Assembly: GCA_009783855.1 (NCBI GenBank)
Contig: WRCO01000006.1
Location: 1-47,219, forward strand
Reading direction: 5' to 3'
Source of the DNA: Alphaproteobacteria bacterium
GTDB taxonomy: Bacteria > Pseudomonadota > Alphaproteobacteria > Rs-D84
DNA: 47,219 nt
Positions 8,611 through 15,544 of this stretch are shown here, in pieces. The translations under genes were made by a program, and so were the position numbers. The stretch's first letter is position 1. Each line of letters begins with the position of its first letter. The notes under the pieces were generated by a model. The model saw nothing but the letters and a program-made list of their open reading frames with translations, made no database searches and had not been told where the DNA came from.

Positions 8611-9150
8611 TCACGGATTCTGCGCCAATTGTCTTGCCTGGGATAAAAGCGTCATCGCCTGACCCAGCAATCCGTCCGCAAAAGTCGCGGCAAGAAGACC
8701 GTCCGGGTCGCTTGTCGCAAGATGATGCAAAAGTCTTTCAGAACGCAAAAGAAACGTATCGGTGCCGCGCGCGATGTCGGAATCAAGCTTTATAAGTCGG
8801 CGAAGACTTTCAAGGACGTACGGATTGCGCGAATATTCGTCCACAAGCCCGCCAAGCGTCCGCCAAAGCGGATGCTGTTCGGATTCGCGGGGCGGTATCT
8901 CGACAGCCTTTGCAATCGGCGCGATGTGCTGCAATAAATCCTGGTAAATTATTTCGGCGTTCTGGACGCAGGCGTCGCTTGCGTTCCGGGCGCGGAAGTT
9001 TTCCTGCATCTTGGTAAGAAGCGCGGTTTGTCGCGAGACGACTTTTTCAAGCGTTGTGATTTTTCCCCTGGCCGTCATGCCGACGAACAACGCGGCGCCC
9101 GCCAAAGCAATTATAACGAACAGCAATAAAATTACGATTTCCATTTCCAT
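8611..9150 (-). CDS. membrane-anchored coiled-coil protein, 179 aa
   Basis: Not recognised. One N-terminal membrane segment (EIVILLLFVIIALAGAALFV) is followed by a heptad-rich helix (KITTLEKVVSRQTALLTKMQ) and a helical cytoplasmic or periplasmic domain. The ATG at 9150 is preferred; the frame runs back to a GTG at 9159. It is first in the leftward operon with the membrane protein, exporter and acetyltransferase. The build resembles envelope-scaffold proteins, but no function can be claimed. Confidence 0.72.
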   Translation of the reverse strand: MEMEIVILLLFVIIALAGAALFVGMTARGKITTLEKVVSRQTALLTKMQENFRARNASDACVQNAEIIYQDLLQHIAPIAKAVEIPPRESEQHPLWRTLGGLVDEYSRNPYVLESLRRLIKLDSDIARGTDTFLLRSERLLHHLATSDPDGLLAATFADGLLGQAMTLLSQARQLAQNP

Positions 9151-9171
9151 AACACGCACAGTATATCACAA

Positions 9172-9240
9172 AATTATCAATTATCAATTATCAAACGGCA
9201 ATAATTACGTGTGTTTTAATTGCCAATTTAATAATTGCCG
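9172..9240. repeat. AT-rich word repeat in the divergent intergenic region
   Basis: Three tandem AATTATC words are followed by an imperfect inverted pair around GGCAATAATT and AATAATTGCC. It resembles the longer word-repeat inverted repeats elsewhere in the window, but the complementarity is weaker. Confidence 0.5.
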
Positions 9241-9256
9241 GTGCCTCATTTCCCCC

Positions 9257-9285
9257 TTGCGTCGATTCGGTGAAGTCGTTATAAT
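9257..9285 (+). promoter_or_regulatory. promoter of the TcpQ-like/secretin operon
   Basis: TTGCGT (9257-9262), 17-base spacer, TATAAT (9280-9285); then AAGGAAAGG before the ATG at 9317. The -35 and spacing match those in front of ftsE. Confidence 0.75.
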
Positions 9286-9316
9286 AAATTCTGAATATAT
9301 AAGGAAAGGTTCATAA

Positions 9317-10138
9317 ATGTTCCGACATATCTTTGTTTTCGCGGCTTTTGCGACTTGTTTTGGTTACGCATCGACCATATTCGCGTCTATGCCGACACAC
9401 TGGGTGCCCGATGCTGAAATGCAGCAATTCGTCCCGCCGGCGCCGGTATGGCCCGCGCCCGGAAGCGACGCCGACGTGCAAATAGCAACGCAGGCGACGG
9501 ACAGCGGAGTACGCCGCGCCGAAGACGAAAACGACCATGTGCGCATAGTGTCTCATATTGGCGCCGACCTTGTCGTTGAAAACAATATCAATATCGGCAC
9601 GCCGCGCGGTGGCGCGGATATGGGATTTTCAGGCGGCGCGAACCTTACCCACGGGCGCCAGGCTCCGCGCGGATTCAATATCTGGGAAGGACAGGCGGCT
9701 ATGCCGCTTATGCACGCCGAAATGATGGAAGATGACGGCGCCCCGGTTCTTGTCATGTCGCGGTCCGGCCGCGCGCGTGCGGGTCATAACGCTCCGATGC
9801 ACTTTGGCGACAGAATCGCAAGCCCCGAATCCGAAATCGACGTGGATTACGAAAAACAGCCCGCCCCGGGTCAACCCGACCAAGTGCGGTCGTGGGTCGT
9901 CACGTCCGGCCAAACACTTCGCCAGGTTTTGCAAGAATGGGCCGACAGGGAAGGATGGGATTTGGTCTGGGCCACTTCGCGCGAATATCCGGTCCAAGCG
10001 TCCGCGGTGTTCAAGGGAAGATTCCTTGACGTGGCAAGCGCGCTTGTTCGCAACTTTTCCCGCGCAAGCCCGACGCCGCATGCAAAATTCTATAAAGGAA
10101 ACCGCGTCATCGTGATAACGGCCGCGGGCGGAGAGTAA
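9317..10138 (+). CDS. TcpQ-like secretin-partner protein (type IVb pilus)
   Basis: Exported protein with signal peptide (about 1-24). A low-complexity Pro/Ala/Asp-rich middle leads to a C-terminal domain (about 190-270). That domain begins SWVVTSGQTLRQVLQEWADR and ends in FYKGNRVIVI. This is the pattern of the toxin-coregulated pilus protein Q C-terminal domain, which works with the outer-membrane secretin of type IVb pili and related secretion systems. The next gene is a PilN-type secretin, which supports the call. AAGGAAAGG precedes the ATG. The other pilus genes (ATPase, platform protein) are not in this window. Confidence 0.75.
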   Translation: MFRHIFVFAAFATCFGYASTIFASMPTHWVPDAEMQQFVPPAPVWPAPGSDADVQIATQATDSGVRRAEDENDHVRIVSHIGADLVVENNINIGTPRGGADMGFSGGANLTHGRQAPRGFNIWEGQAAMPLMHAEMMEDDGAPVLVMSRSGRARAGHNAPMHFGDRIASPESEIDVDYEKQPAPGQPDQVRSWVVTSGQTLRQVLQEWADREGWDLVWATSREYPVQASAVFKGRFLDVASALVRNFSRASPTPHAKFYKGNRVIVITAAGGE

Positions 10139-10160
10139 TTTTTTGCGACCGTAAAAATTA

Positions 10161-10279
10161 GAGCATGGATAAGAGAGCATAGAGCATAAATAATGGAGAG
10201 CGAACAAATGTTAAGAATAAAAAAACAATTTTCCACGCCACTCAAAGCATCTATGCTCTGTGCTCTATGCTCCATGCTC
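10161..10279. repeat. word-repeat inverted repeat flanking the secretin start
   Basis: Arm 1 (10161-10187) and arm 2 (10253-10279) are both 27 bases, made of GAGCAT and ATGCTC words. They are complementary at 23 of 27 positions without a gap. The 65-base loop contains the GGAG and the ATG of the secretin gene; arm 2 encodes the hydrophobic core of its signal peptide. If both arms are in the mRNA the stem would enclose the start site. Confidence 0.85.
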
Positions 10280-11845
10280 TTGCTTGCGTCGTGCGCGAAA
10301 AAGGAATCGCAACAGGTCGCGGGTTCGGTGGACCATGATTTTATAAACGCATTCGACGCATTCCAGATGTCAAGACAGCCGACGGCAAGGGCGTCAAACG
10401 ACACGGTCGCGATATCTGATGCCGTATGGCTTGGAAACCGGTCCATTGTTCTTGAGCATCGCAATCCGCTTCCGTCGGAATTCGAAACCGACACCGGAAT
10501 CACAATCGTGTTGAATACGCCCGTATCGCTTCAGGCGATTGCCAACAACATACACTCTGTCACCGGAATACCCGTGCGCATAGACAATCAGATAAACTCC
10601 GAAAAAACGCGCCGGAATATAAGCGTCGCATATACGGGAAGCCTTTCCGGATTGCTGTCGCAGATTGCGACCGATTTGGATTTGCTGTGGTTCTATGACA
10701 GAAACGCAATCGTGTTCTTTGAAACGGAAACGCGGACGTACTCTCTCTATGCGCTTGGCACCGACATAAGTTTTCAATCGCGGATACACACCGACGACGG
10801 AAACTCCGTCGCGCTTGAATCCAATATGCGCGAATGGGAAGAAGTAGAGAGAACAATCGCAAGCATGATAGGCAACAGCGACAGCGCCGATTTTACCGTG
10901 TCGCGTTCGCTTGGCACCATCACGGTCACCGCGCCGCCGTCCGTGCAATCGCGCGTTTCCGAATACATTGCCCGCCAGAATCAAAGATTATCACAGCTTA
11001 TCGCCATCGACGTAAAAGTTTTACAGGTTTCGATTACGAACAACACGGCGTTCGGACTTAACCTTGGCGCCGCGATTAATACCGCGTCGGGGCTTAATCT
11101 TGTCGCGAACCCAAGAAACAACCTTGTGACCAACGAAGCGACCGGAATGAATGTCGCGGTTCTTGCCGGGCTTACATCCGTCGGGCCGGGCATTGGCGGC
11201 GGCAATGTCACCGCGGGGCCCGGCGCGGACGCCATAAACGCGGGGCCGCTTGGTCCGATTGCGGGGTCCACCGCGCTTATCCAGGCTTTGGCGAAACAGG
11301 GCAAGATATCGCTTGTGACGAATGTCGGCGTTACGACCCGGAACAACCGCATCGCGCCGATTTCGAATACAAGGACGGTCGGATACATCAAACGGTTTGA
11401 ATCGCGCAACTTTACGACCGTGGAATCGTCAACCGTGGACCAGGATAACCTTGAAACCGGATTCTCGATGCAGTTGTTGCCGAATGTTTTGGAAAACGGC
11501 CGGATATTGCTGTTGTTCAAGATGTCGATTCGCGAATTGCTCTCCATGCGCAACGAAACAATCGGCGCGGTGACATTGCAATTGCCCGAAGTTGAAGAGC
11601 GTTCATTTATGCAGGAAGTAATCATGGAATCGGGTCAGATGCTTGTGCTGTCCGGGTTTGAACGTCAACAGAACAACGACGCGCGTTACGGACTTGGCCG
11701 GGCGGACTTTATGGCGCTTGGCGGGTCGCGTGAAACGCTTGCCACGCGCGACGTGCTTGTCGTGATGCTTACGCCGCAAGTATTGGTGTCGCCGATGGAT
11801 GCGGAGAGGCAGATACAACAGCACTGGGGCGCCCCGTTGCATTAA
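10208..11845 (+). CDS. PilN-type outer-membrane secretin lipoprotein
   Basis: Forms the multimeric outer-membrane channel of a type IVb pilus or related secretion machine. The 545-residue product has a lipoprotein signal with lipobox LLAS-C (Cys 29). N-domain folds follow (about 90-250). The C-terminal secretin domain includes VEERSFMQEVIMESGQMLVL and ends with the beta-rich VLVVMLTPQVL. Size and lipidation match the PilN branch. The ATG at 10208 is chosen because GGAG lies 9 bases upstream. The gene follows the TcpQ-like gene in the same direction, 69 bases on, with the inverted repeat around its start. A terminator follows. Confidence 0.85.
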   Translation: MLRIKKQFSTPLKASMLCALCSMLLLASCAKKESQQVAGSVDHDFINAFDAFQMSRQPTARASNDTVAISDAVWLGNRSIVLEHRNPLPSEFETDTGITIVLNTPVSLQAIANNIHSVTGIPVRIDNQINSEKTRRNISVAYTGSLSGLLSQIATDLDLLWFYDRNAIVFFETETRTYSLYALGTDISFQSRIHTDDGNSVALESNMREWEEVERTIASMIGNSDSADFTVSRSLGTITVTAPPSVQSRVSEYIARQNQRLSQLIAIDVKVLQVSITNNTAFGLNLGAAINTASGLNLVANPRNNLVTNEATGMNVAVLAGLTSVGPGIGGGNVTAGPGADAINAGPLGPIAGSTALIQALAKQGKISLVTNVGVTTRNNRIAPISNTRTVGYIKRFESRNFTTVESSTVDQDNLETGFSMQLLPNVLENGRILLLFKMSIRELLSMRNETIGAVTLQLPEVEERSFMQEVIMESGQMLVLSGFERQQNNDARYGLGRADFMALGGSRETLATRDVLVVMLTPQVLVSPMDAERQIQQHWGAPLH

Positions 11846-11871
11846 ATTGATTTGGTTTATACAGGAAACAA

Positions 11872-11895
11872 AAAATCCGGCGAAAGCCGGATTTT
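11872..11895. terminator. bidirectional terminator with GAAA tetraloop
   Basis: 10-bp perfect stem AAAATCCGGC / GCCGGATTTT closed by GAAA, between the convergent secretin gene and rpsT. Confidence 0.93.
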
Positions 11896-11897
11896 AT

Positions 11898-12158
11898 TTA
11901 AGCAACTTTGTTTAATTTTTTGGTGAGGCGCGAAACCTTTCGCGCGGCGCGCTTTTTCGGCATGACTTTGCCGGCCGCTTTCATGATTTGCGATTCAGCT
12001 TTGCGCGTTGCGGTGGTTGCGACGGCTTTGTCGCCGGAATCGATTGCCTTTACGGCTTTCTTTATATATGTTTTCACGGCGCTTTTGCGGGCGGTGTTTA
12101 CGCGGTTCTTTTTTTCAGTCACCAAAATACGCTTTTTGGACGATTTATGATTTGCCAC
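11898..12158 (-). CDS. rpsT: 30S ribosomal protein S20
   Basis: Small basic ribosomal protein that binds 16S rRNA early in 30S assembly. The 86 residues match S20 from end to end (ANHKSSKKRILVTEKKN at the start, KKRAARKVSRLTKKLNK at the end). It starts with GTG at 12158, with AAAGGA upstream. A GTG start and a single-gene unit between a strong promoter and a terminator are visible. Confidence 0.97.
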   Translation of the reverse strand: MANHKSSKKRILVTEKKNRVNTARKSAVKTYIKKAVKAIDSGDKAVATTATRKAESQIMKAAGKVMPKKRAARKVSRLTKKLNKVA

Positions 12159-12191
12159 TTTTTTTCCTTTTATTATAGTGTTTGTGCGGGT

Positions 12192-12220
12192 ATTCTATAT
12201 CCTGTTCGTTAAAAAGTCAA
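12192..12220 (-). promoter_or_regulatory. rpsT promoter
   Basis: On the minus strand: TTGACT (12215-12220), 17-base spacer, TAGAAT (12192-12197). It lies in the divergent gap with plsY. Confidence 0.65.
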
Positions 12221-12235
12221 CCACGGAGAAAAAAA

Positions 12236-12823
12236 ATGACACACATTGTATTAATAATCGCGGCGTATCTGTTGGGCAGTATTCCGTTCGGTCTGCTTCT
12301 TGCCAAATATGCGGGCAAGGGCGACATAAGAAAGGTCGGAAGCGGCGGTACCGGCGCCACCAACGTCATGCGGGTCGGCGGATTCAAATTGGCGGCCGCG
12401 ACCTGGGTTCTTGATATGGCCAAAGCCGTGGCTGCGGTCGCAATAGGTTGGCGCTTTGCCGGATATGATTTCGGCGCGCTTTGCGGCGCGGTTGCGATTG
12501 CGGGACATATTTTTCCCGCATGGCTTGGCTTCAAAGGCGGCAAGGGCATAAGTTCGATGTTCGGATTCATGTTGGTTATAAATCCGATAATGTTTGCGGC
12601 AAGCGGCATAAATTGGTTGATAATCGCGCTTGGTACGGGATATTCGTCGGTCGGTGCGCTGGTATCGCTTACCATTCTTCCGATTTTGGGTTTTGCGGCC
12701 GGGTTTAATATCGGATTGGTTTGTATTGCAGTCTCCGCGCTTGGCTTTTATGCGCACCGCGAGAATATCAAGCGGCTTTTGAACGGCACCGAATCGAAAA
12801 TCGAATGGCGCTGGAAAAAATGA
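12236..12823 (+). CDS. plsY: glycerol-3-phosphate acyltransferase PlsY
   Basis: Integral membrane enzyme that transfers an acyl group from acyl-phosphate to glycerol-3-phosphate, the first step of phospholipid synthesis. The 195-residue product shows the family blocks GSIPFGLLLAKYAGK, DIRKVGSGGTGATNVMR and FKGGKGISSMFG. GGAG lies 9 bases before the ATG at 12236. Its stop overlaps the dprA start (ATGA), giving a plsY-dprA operon. The partner PlsX is not here; PlsC is at 38.7 kb. Confidence 0.96.
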   Translation: MTHIVLIIAAYLLGSIPFGLLLAKYAGKGDIRKVGSGGTGATNVMRVGGFKLAAATWVLDMAKAVAAVAIGWRFAGYDFGALCGAVAIAGHIFPAWLGFKGGKGISSMFGFMLVINPIMFAASGINWLIIALGTGYSSVGALVSLTILPILGFAAGFNIGLVCIAVSALGFYAHRENIKRLLNGTESKIEWRWKK

Positions 12824-13836
12824 GCGACTTATTCCATAAGCTGTTAATTTTTCGCACGCCGGGAATAGGGCCGGCAAGATACGCCGAATTGATTGGCAAG
12901 TTTGGAACGCCCGCGGCGGCGGTCGATTCGCTTTGCTGTGGTCAAGAGCACTTGGACACGGTCCAGCGCGAAATGGACCGCGCGGCGGAATTGGGCATAC
13001 ATTATATATGCGACGAATCGGAGATTTTTCCCGCGGGTATCAAAAGGGCGAAAAATCATCCGCAAATCATAACGGTCCGCGGAAATTTGGAAACATTAAA
13101 GCGGCCTGCGGTCGGGATGGTCGGCACGCGGCATGCGACCGGCGCGGGGATGGGCTTTGTACAGGGGCTTGCGCGCGCGTTTGCGGAAAACGGATACGCG
13201 GTGGCGTCCGGCATGGCGATGGGCACGGATACGGCGGCGCATACGGGCGCGCTTTTGTCGCAAAGCGATTCGTGCACGGTTGCGATACTTGCCGGCGGAG
13301 CGGATTATATCTGGCCGCTTGAAAACGAGCGGCTTTATCATCAGATATTGGAACGCGGCGCGATTATTTCAAGGATGCCTGTGGGATATAAACCGAACAG
13401 AGGGGACTTTCTTCGAAGAAATCGTGGAATCGCGGCAATTTCCGAAAAATTGATACTTGGCGAAGCGGATGAAAAATCGGGAAGCATGGCGACGGTCGCC
13501 TTTGCGACCGAATTCGAGCGCCAGGTTTTCGCGATTCCGTCCCATCCGTCCGATTCGAGAAGCGTCGGTCCGAACCGTCTTATCAAAGAAGGGCTTGCGA
13601 CAATATGCACCGGTATCGAAGATTTTTTTCCAACAAACGCGAAACAAAAATTCACAAATCATAAATCGGAAAACATAAACAATGATATTCTTAACCGTCT
13701 TGGAATAATTCCCATGACGGATTCTGTGTTGGCAGAACTTGTCAAAAAAAGCGTGGCGGATGTGCGTCGCGAATTGGTAATGCTTGAACTGTACGGGCGC
13801 GCGCGGAAAACCGACGGCGGATATGTAAAGGCATAA
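12820..13836 (+). CDS. dprA: DNA processing protein DprA
   Basis: Single-strand DNA-binding protein that loads RecA during natural transformation. The 338-residue product has an N-terminal helix-hairpin-like region (TPGIGPARYAELIGKFG), a Rossmann-fold core (VGTRHATGAGMGF, ASGMAMGTDTAAHTG, VAILAGGADYIWPLEN, RRNRGIAAIS) and a short C-terminal winged helix after an Asn/Lys-rich linker. The canonical glycine of the second motif is Met (SGMAMGTD). Start at 12820 by ATGA overlap with plsY; an ATG at 12805 is also possible. The operon is typical of alphaproteobacteria. Confidence 0.94.
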   Translation: MSDLFHKLLIFRTPGIGPARYAELIGKFGTPAAAVDSLCCGQEHLDTVQREMDRAAELGIHYICDESEIFPAGIKRAKNHPQIITVRGNLETLKRPAVGMVGTRHATGAGMGFVQGLARAFAENGYAVASGMAMGTDTAAHTGALLSQSDSCTVAILAGGADYIWPLENERLYHQILERGAIISRMPVGYKPNRGDFLRRNRGIAAISEKLILGEADEKSGSMATVAFATEFERQVFAIPSHPSDSRSVGPNRLIKEGLATICTGIEDFFPTNAKQKFTNHKSENINNDILNRLGIIPMTDSVLAELVKKSVADVRRELVMLELYGRARKTDGGYVKA

Positions 13837-13883
13837 TTCATTATGTCTATACACCGTCAATACAGCCCGCAGAATCGATGCCG

Positions 13884-13952
13884 AAAACCGAATCGGTGGC
13901 AAGGAAAAAATTAAAAATATATCCCGATAAAAACTTGCAATCGGTTTTTTTT
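13884..13952 (+). terminator. possible terminator or two-state leader hairpin
   Basis: AAAACCGA (13884-13891) can pair with TCGGTTTT (13941-13948), and GCAAG with CTTGC, before a run of eight T. A competing local hairpin (TGCC-ACCG / CGGT-GGCA) uses the same left arm. No standard DnaA box (TTATCCACA) was seen in this 166-base gap. Confidence 0.4.
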
Positions 13953-14002
13953 GTTTTAACTTCATCGCGGTATCCAGCTTTCTTTGGGAAAGGAGAAAAG
14001 CG

Positions 14003-15286
14003 ATGACAATGACAGCGGTAAGGAATCCGGCAATTGCGATTGACGCAATCAAGGAGTCCGCCAAACAGAAAATGGACGAAGGCGCATACGCAACATGGAT
14101 TGCGCCCCTTCGCGGAACTTCTGATGGCGCTGTTTTCAACTTTGTCGCGGCCAATCAATTTTCATGTGATTTTGTAAAATCGGCCTATCTTCACATACTG
14201 CGCGCGGCGGCGGCGGAGTTCGGAATGGACGCCGCCATCCGCGCGGGCGTCGCGCCAAGCATTCCTGTTGTGCCGACGAACGACAACAGTGTCCGGCCGC
14301 ATTATGATTCGCCGGCGGCCGCGCCTGTTGCGGCGGCGGGTTTTGATGAATTTATCGCGTCCGAAGAAAATTTCTTTGCGCTTACCGCGCTTAAAAAAGT
14401 CGCCGCCGGCGCGGTGACTTTTTCACCTTTATATATATACGGTCCCGAAGGTTCCGGGAAATCGCTGTTGATGGAATGTTTGTCGGGTGCGGCGCGCGGG
14501 CGGACTTTATTGATGTCCGGCGCACAGTTTGTATCGGAATTCCAACGCGCGATTACAGAACGCAACGTATTTGCCTTCAAAGACTTTGTCCGCAATTGCG
14601 ATACGTTTGTTCTTGACGACGTGCATGCATTGTGCGGAAAGCGGGCGACGACGGACGAATTTCTGACTTTGTTGTTGGAATTGGTGCGCGACGGGAAGAA
14701 TGTTGTGCTTTCCGCGAATGCGTCGCCGTCGTCGCTTACGGGATTTGACCGGCGGGTACAGTCGGTTTTGGCGTCGGGTTTGGTTGTGGATATTGCGGGT
14801 CCGAATAAAACGGTTCGAAAGAATATATTGTCACGCGCGGGCGTTGCAACGAATGTCGCCGAAAGCCTTGCGTCGCGGTCGCCGGCGAACGGGCACATAG
14901 TTGCGGGCCTTTCCAAAAAAGTTTTCGCATGGCGTGAAATGACGGGCGCGGATATAACGTTGGACGTTGCGGAAAAATTGTTGTCGGATTCTCTTGGCGC
15001 GGACAAGACTCCGATTGTGATGGTGCGGAACATGTGTGCGAAACTGGGCGTGTCTTTTGATGATGTGACGTCAAAGTCACGGACGCGCGGGGTTGTTCGT
15101 GCACGGATGATAATGTTTGCGGCGTTAAAGGCGGCGACGAAATTGTCGCTTTCGGAAATCGGGCGTTTGATTGGCGGCCGGGACCATGCGACGGTGTTGT
15201 ACGGGCTTTCCCAGATTGAAAAGATGAAGGGCGCGGATTTGGTTCTTGCGGCGGATATTACCCAGATGATTGCGGAATGCGGATAG
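14003..15286 (+). CDS. dnaA: chromosomal replication initiator DnaA (divergent)
   Basis: AAA+ ATPase that opens the origin. The 427-residue product has an N-terminal domain (YATWIAPLRG), a short Pro/Ala/Asp linker and an AAA+ core with a deviant Walker A GPEGSGKS (about 148-155; usual form GxxGxGKT). Walker B is FVLDDVHAL (about 202-210). The C-terminal DNA-binding helix-turn-helix carries GGRDHATVLYGLSQI (about 391), matching the DnaA signature. AAAGGAG sits seven bases before the ATG. It follows dprA rather than dnaN; dnaN is 15 kb away. Bases that mark an adjacent origin were not found. Confidence 0.93.
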   Translation: MTMTAVRNPAIAIDAIKESAKQKMDEGAYATWIAPLRGTSDGAVFNFVAANQFSCDFVKSAYLHILRAAAAEFGMDAAIRAGVAPSIPVVPTNDNSVRPHYDSPAAAPVAAAGFDEFIASEENFFALTALKKVAAGAVTFSPLYIYGPEGSGKSLLMECLSGAARGRTLLMSGAQFVSEFQRAITERNVFAFKDFVRNCDTFVLDDVHALCGKRATTDEFLTLLLELVRDGKNVVLSANASPSSLTGFDRRVQSVLASGLVVDIAGPNKTVRKNILSRAGVATNVAESLASRSPANGHIVAGLSKKVFAWREMTGADITLDVAEKLLSDSLGADKTPIVMVRNMCAKLGVSFDDVTSKSRTRGVVRARMIMFAALKAATKLSLSEIGRLIGGRDHATVLYGLSQIEKMKGADLVLAADITQMIAECG

Positions 15287-15291
15287 TGGTT

Positions 15292-15345
15292 GCAGGGGCA
15301 AATATCATTTGCCCCATTAAAGGGCGCAAGATATTGCGCCCCTGC
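15292..15345. repeat. REP-like compound palindrome
   Basis: Two adjacent palindromes, GGGGCAAATATCATTTGCCC plus one C (15295-15315) and GGGCGCAAGATATTGCGCCC (15322-15341), are bracketed by an outer pair GCAGGGG / CCCCTGC. A close copy of the second occurs inside uvrC (24848). Confidence 0.85.
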
Positions 15346-15353
15346 TGAATTGA

Positions 15354-15378
15354 ATCGCCGGCAAAGCCGGCGATAGTT
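15354..15378. repeat. GC-rich palindrome, possible dnaA terminator
   Basis: Perfect 9-bp arms ATCGCCGGC / GCCGGCGAT around AAA, followed by a short T-rich stretch. It may be a REP-like unit that also terminates dnaA. Confidence 0.6.
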
Positions 15379-15385
15379 TTTACAA

Positions 15386-15412
15386 GGGATTCCCGCCTTT
15401 GCGGGAATGACG
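15386..15412. repeat. REP-like palindrome of the ATTCCCGC type
   Basis: ATTCCCGC / GCGGGAAT around CTTT, with flanking GGG and GACG. This resembles the dispersed 'TTCCCGC...GCGGGAA' repeats of many proteobacteria. Confidence 0.75.
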
Positions 15413-15478
15413 TATGATACAGGGGCACGTTTGCAATAAGAATTTCCAAAAATCTTTCTTTTTTCTGCATTTTTATGC

Positions 15479-15508
15479 TTGCCCGGGGGTACGCGATTAT
15501 TATATAAT
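15479..15508 (+). promoter_or_regulatory. promoter of the giant Cys-rich gene
   Basis: TTGCCC (15479-15484), 18-base spacer, TATAAT (15503-15508). Confidence 0.55.
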
Positions 15509-15514
15509 TGACGC

Positions 15515-15532
15515 ACGATACGTCCGTATCGT
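15515..15532 (+). promoter_or_regulatory. 5'-leader hairpin abutting the ribosome-binding site
   Basis: Perfect 8-bp inverted repeat ACGATACG / CGTATCGT with a 2-base centre, ending one base before the GGAGAG Shine-Dalgarno (15534-15539). It could be an operator at the DNA level or a leader hairpin limiting translation. Confidence 0.6.
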
Positions 15533-15544
15533 CGGAGAGTGGTC

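Noticed and set aside
7870-8646. Rightward ORF of 258 codons with many Arg/Lys/His
   Set aside because: Antisense to a membrane protein; the basic composition is typical of the reverse of hydrophobic codons.
13837-14002. Replication origin next to dnaA
   Set aside because: No TTATCCACA-like boxes or clear AT-rich unwinding repeats were seen; only a terminator-like hairpin.
14302-15516. Long leftward ORF of 404 codons across dnaA
   Set aside because: It is antisense to a clear DnaA, has low-complexity composition and no start signal; a shadow frame.
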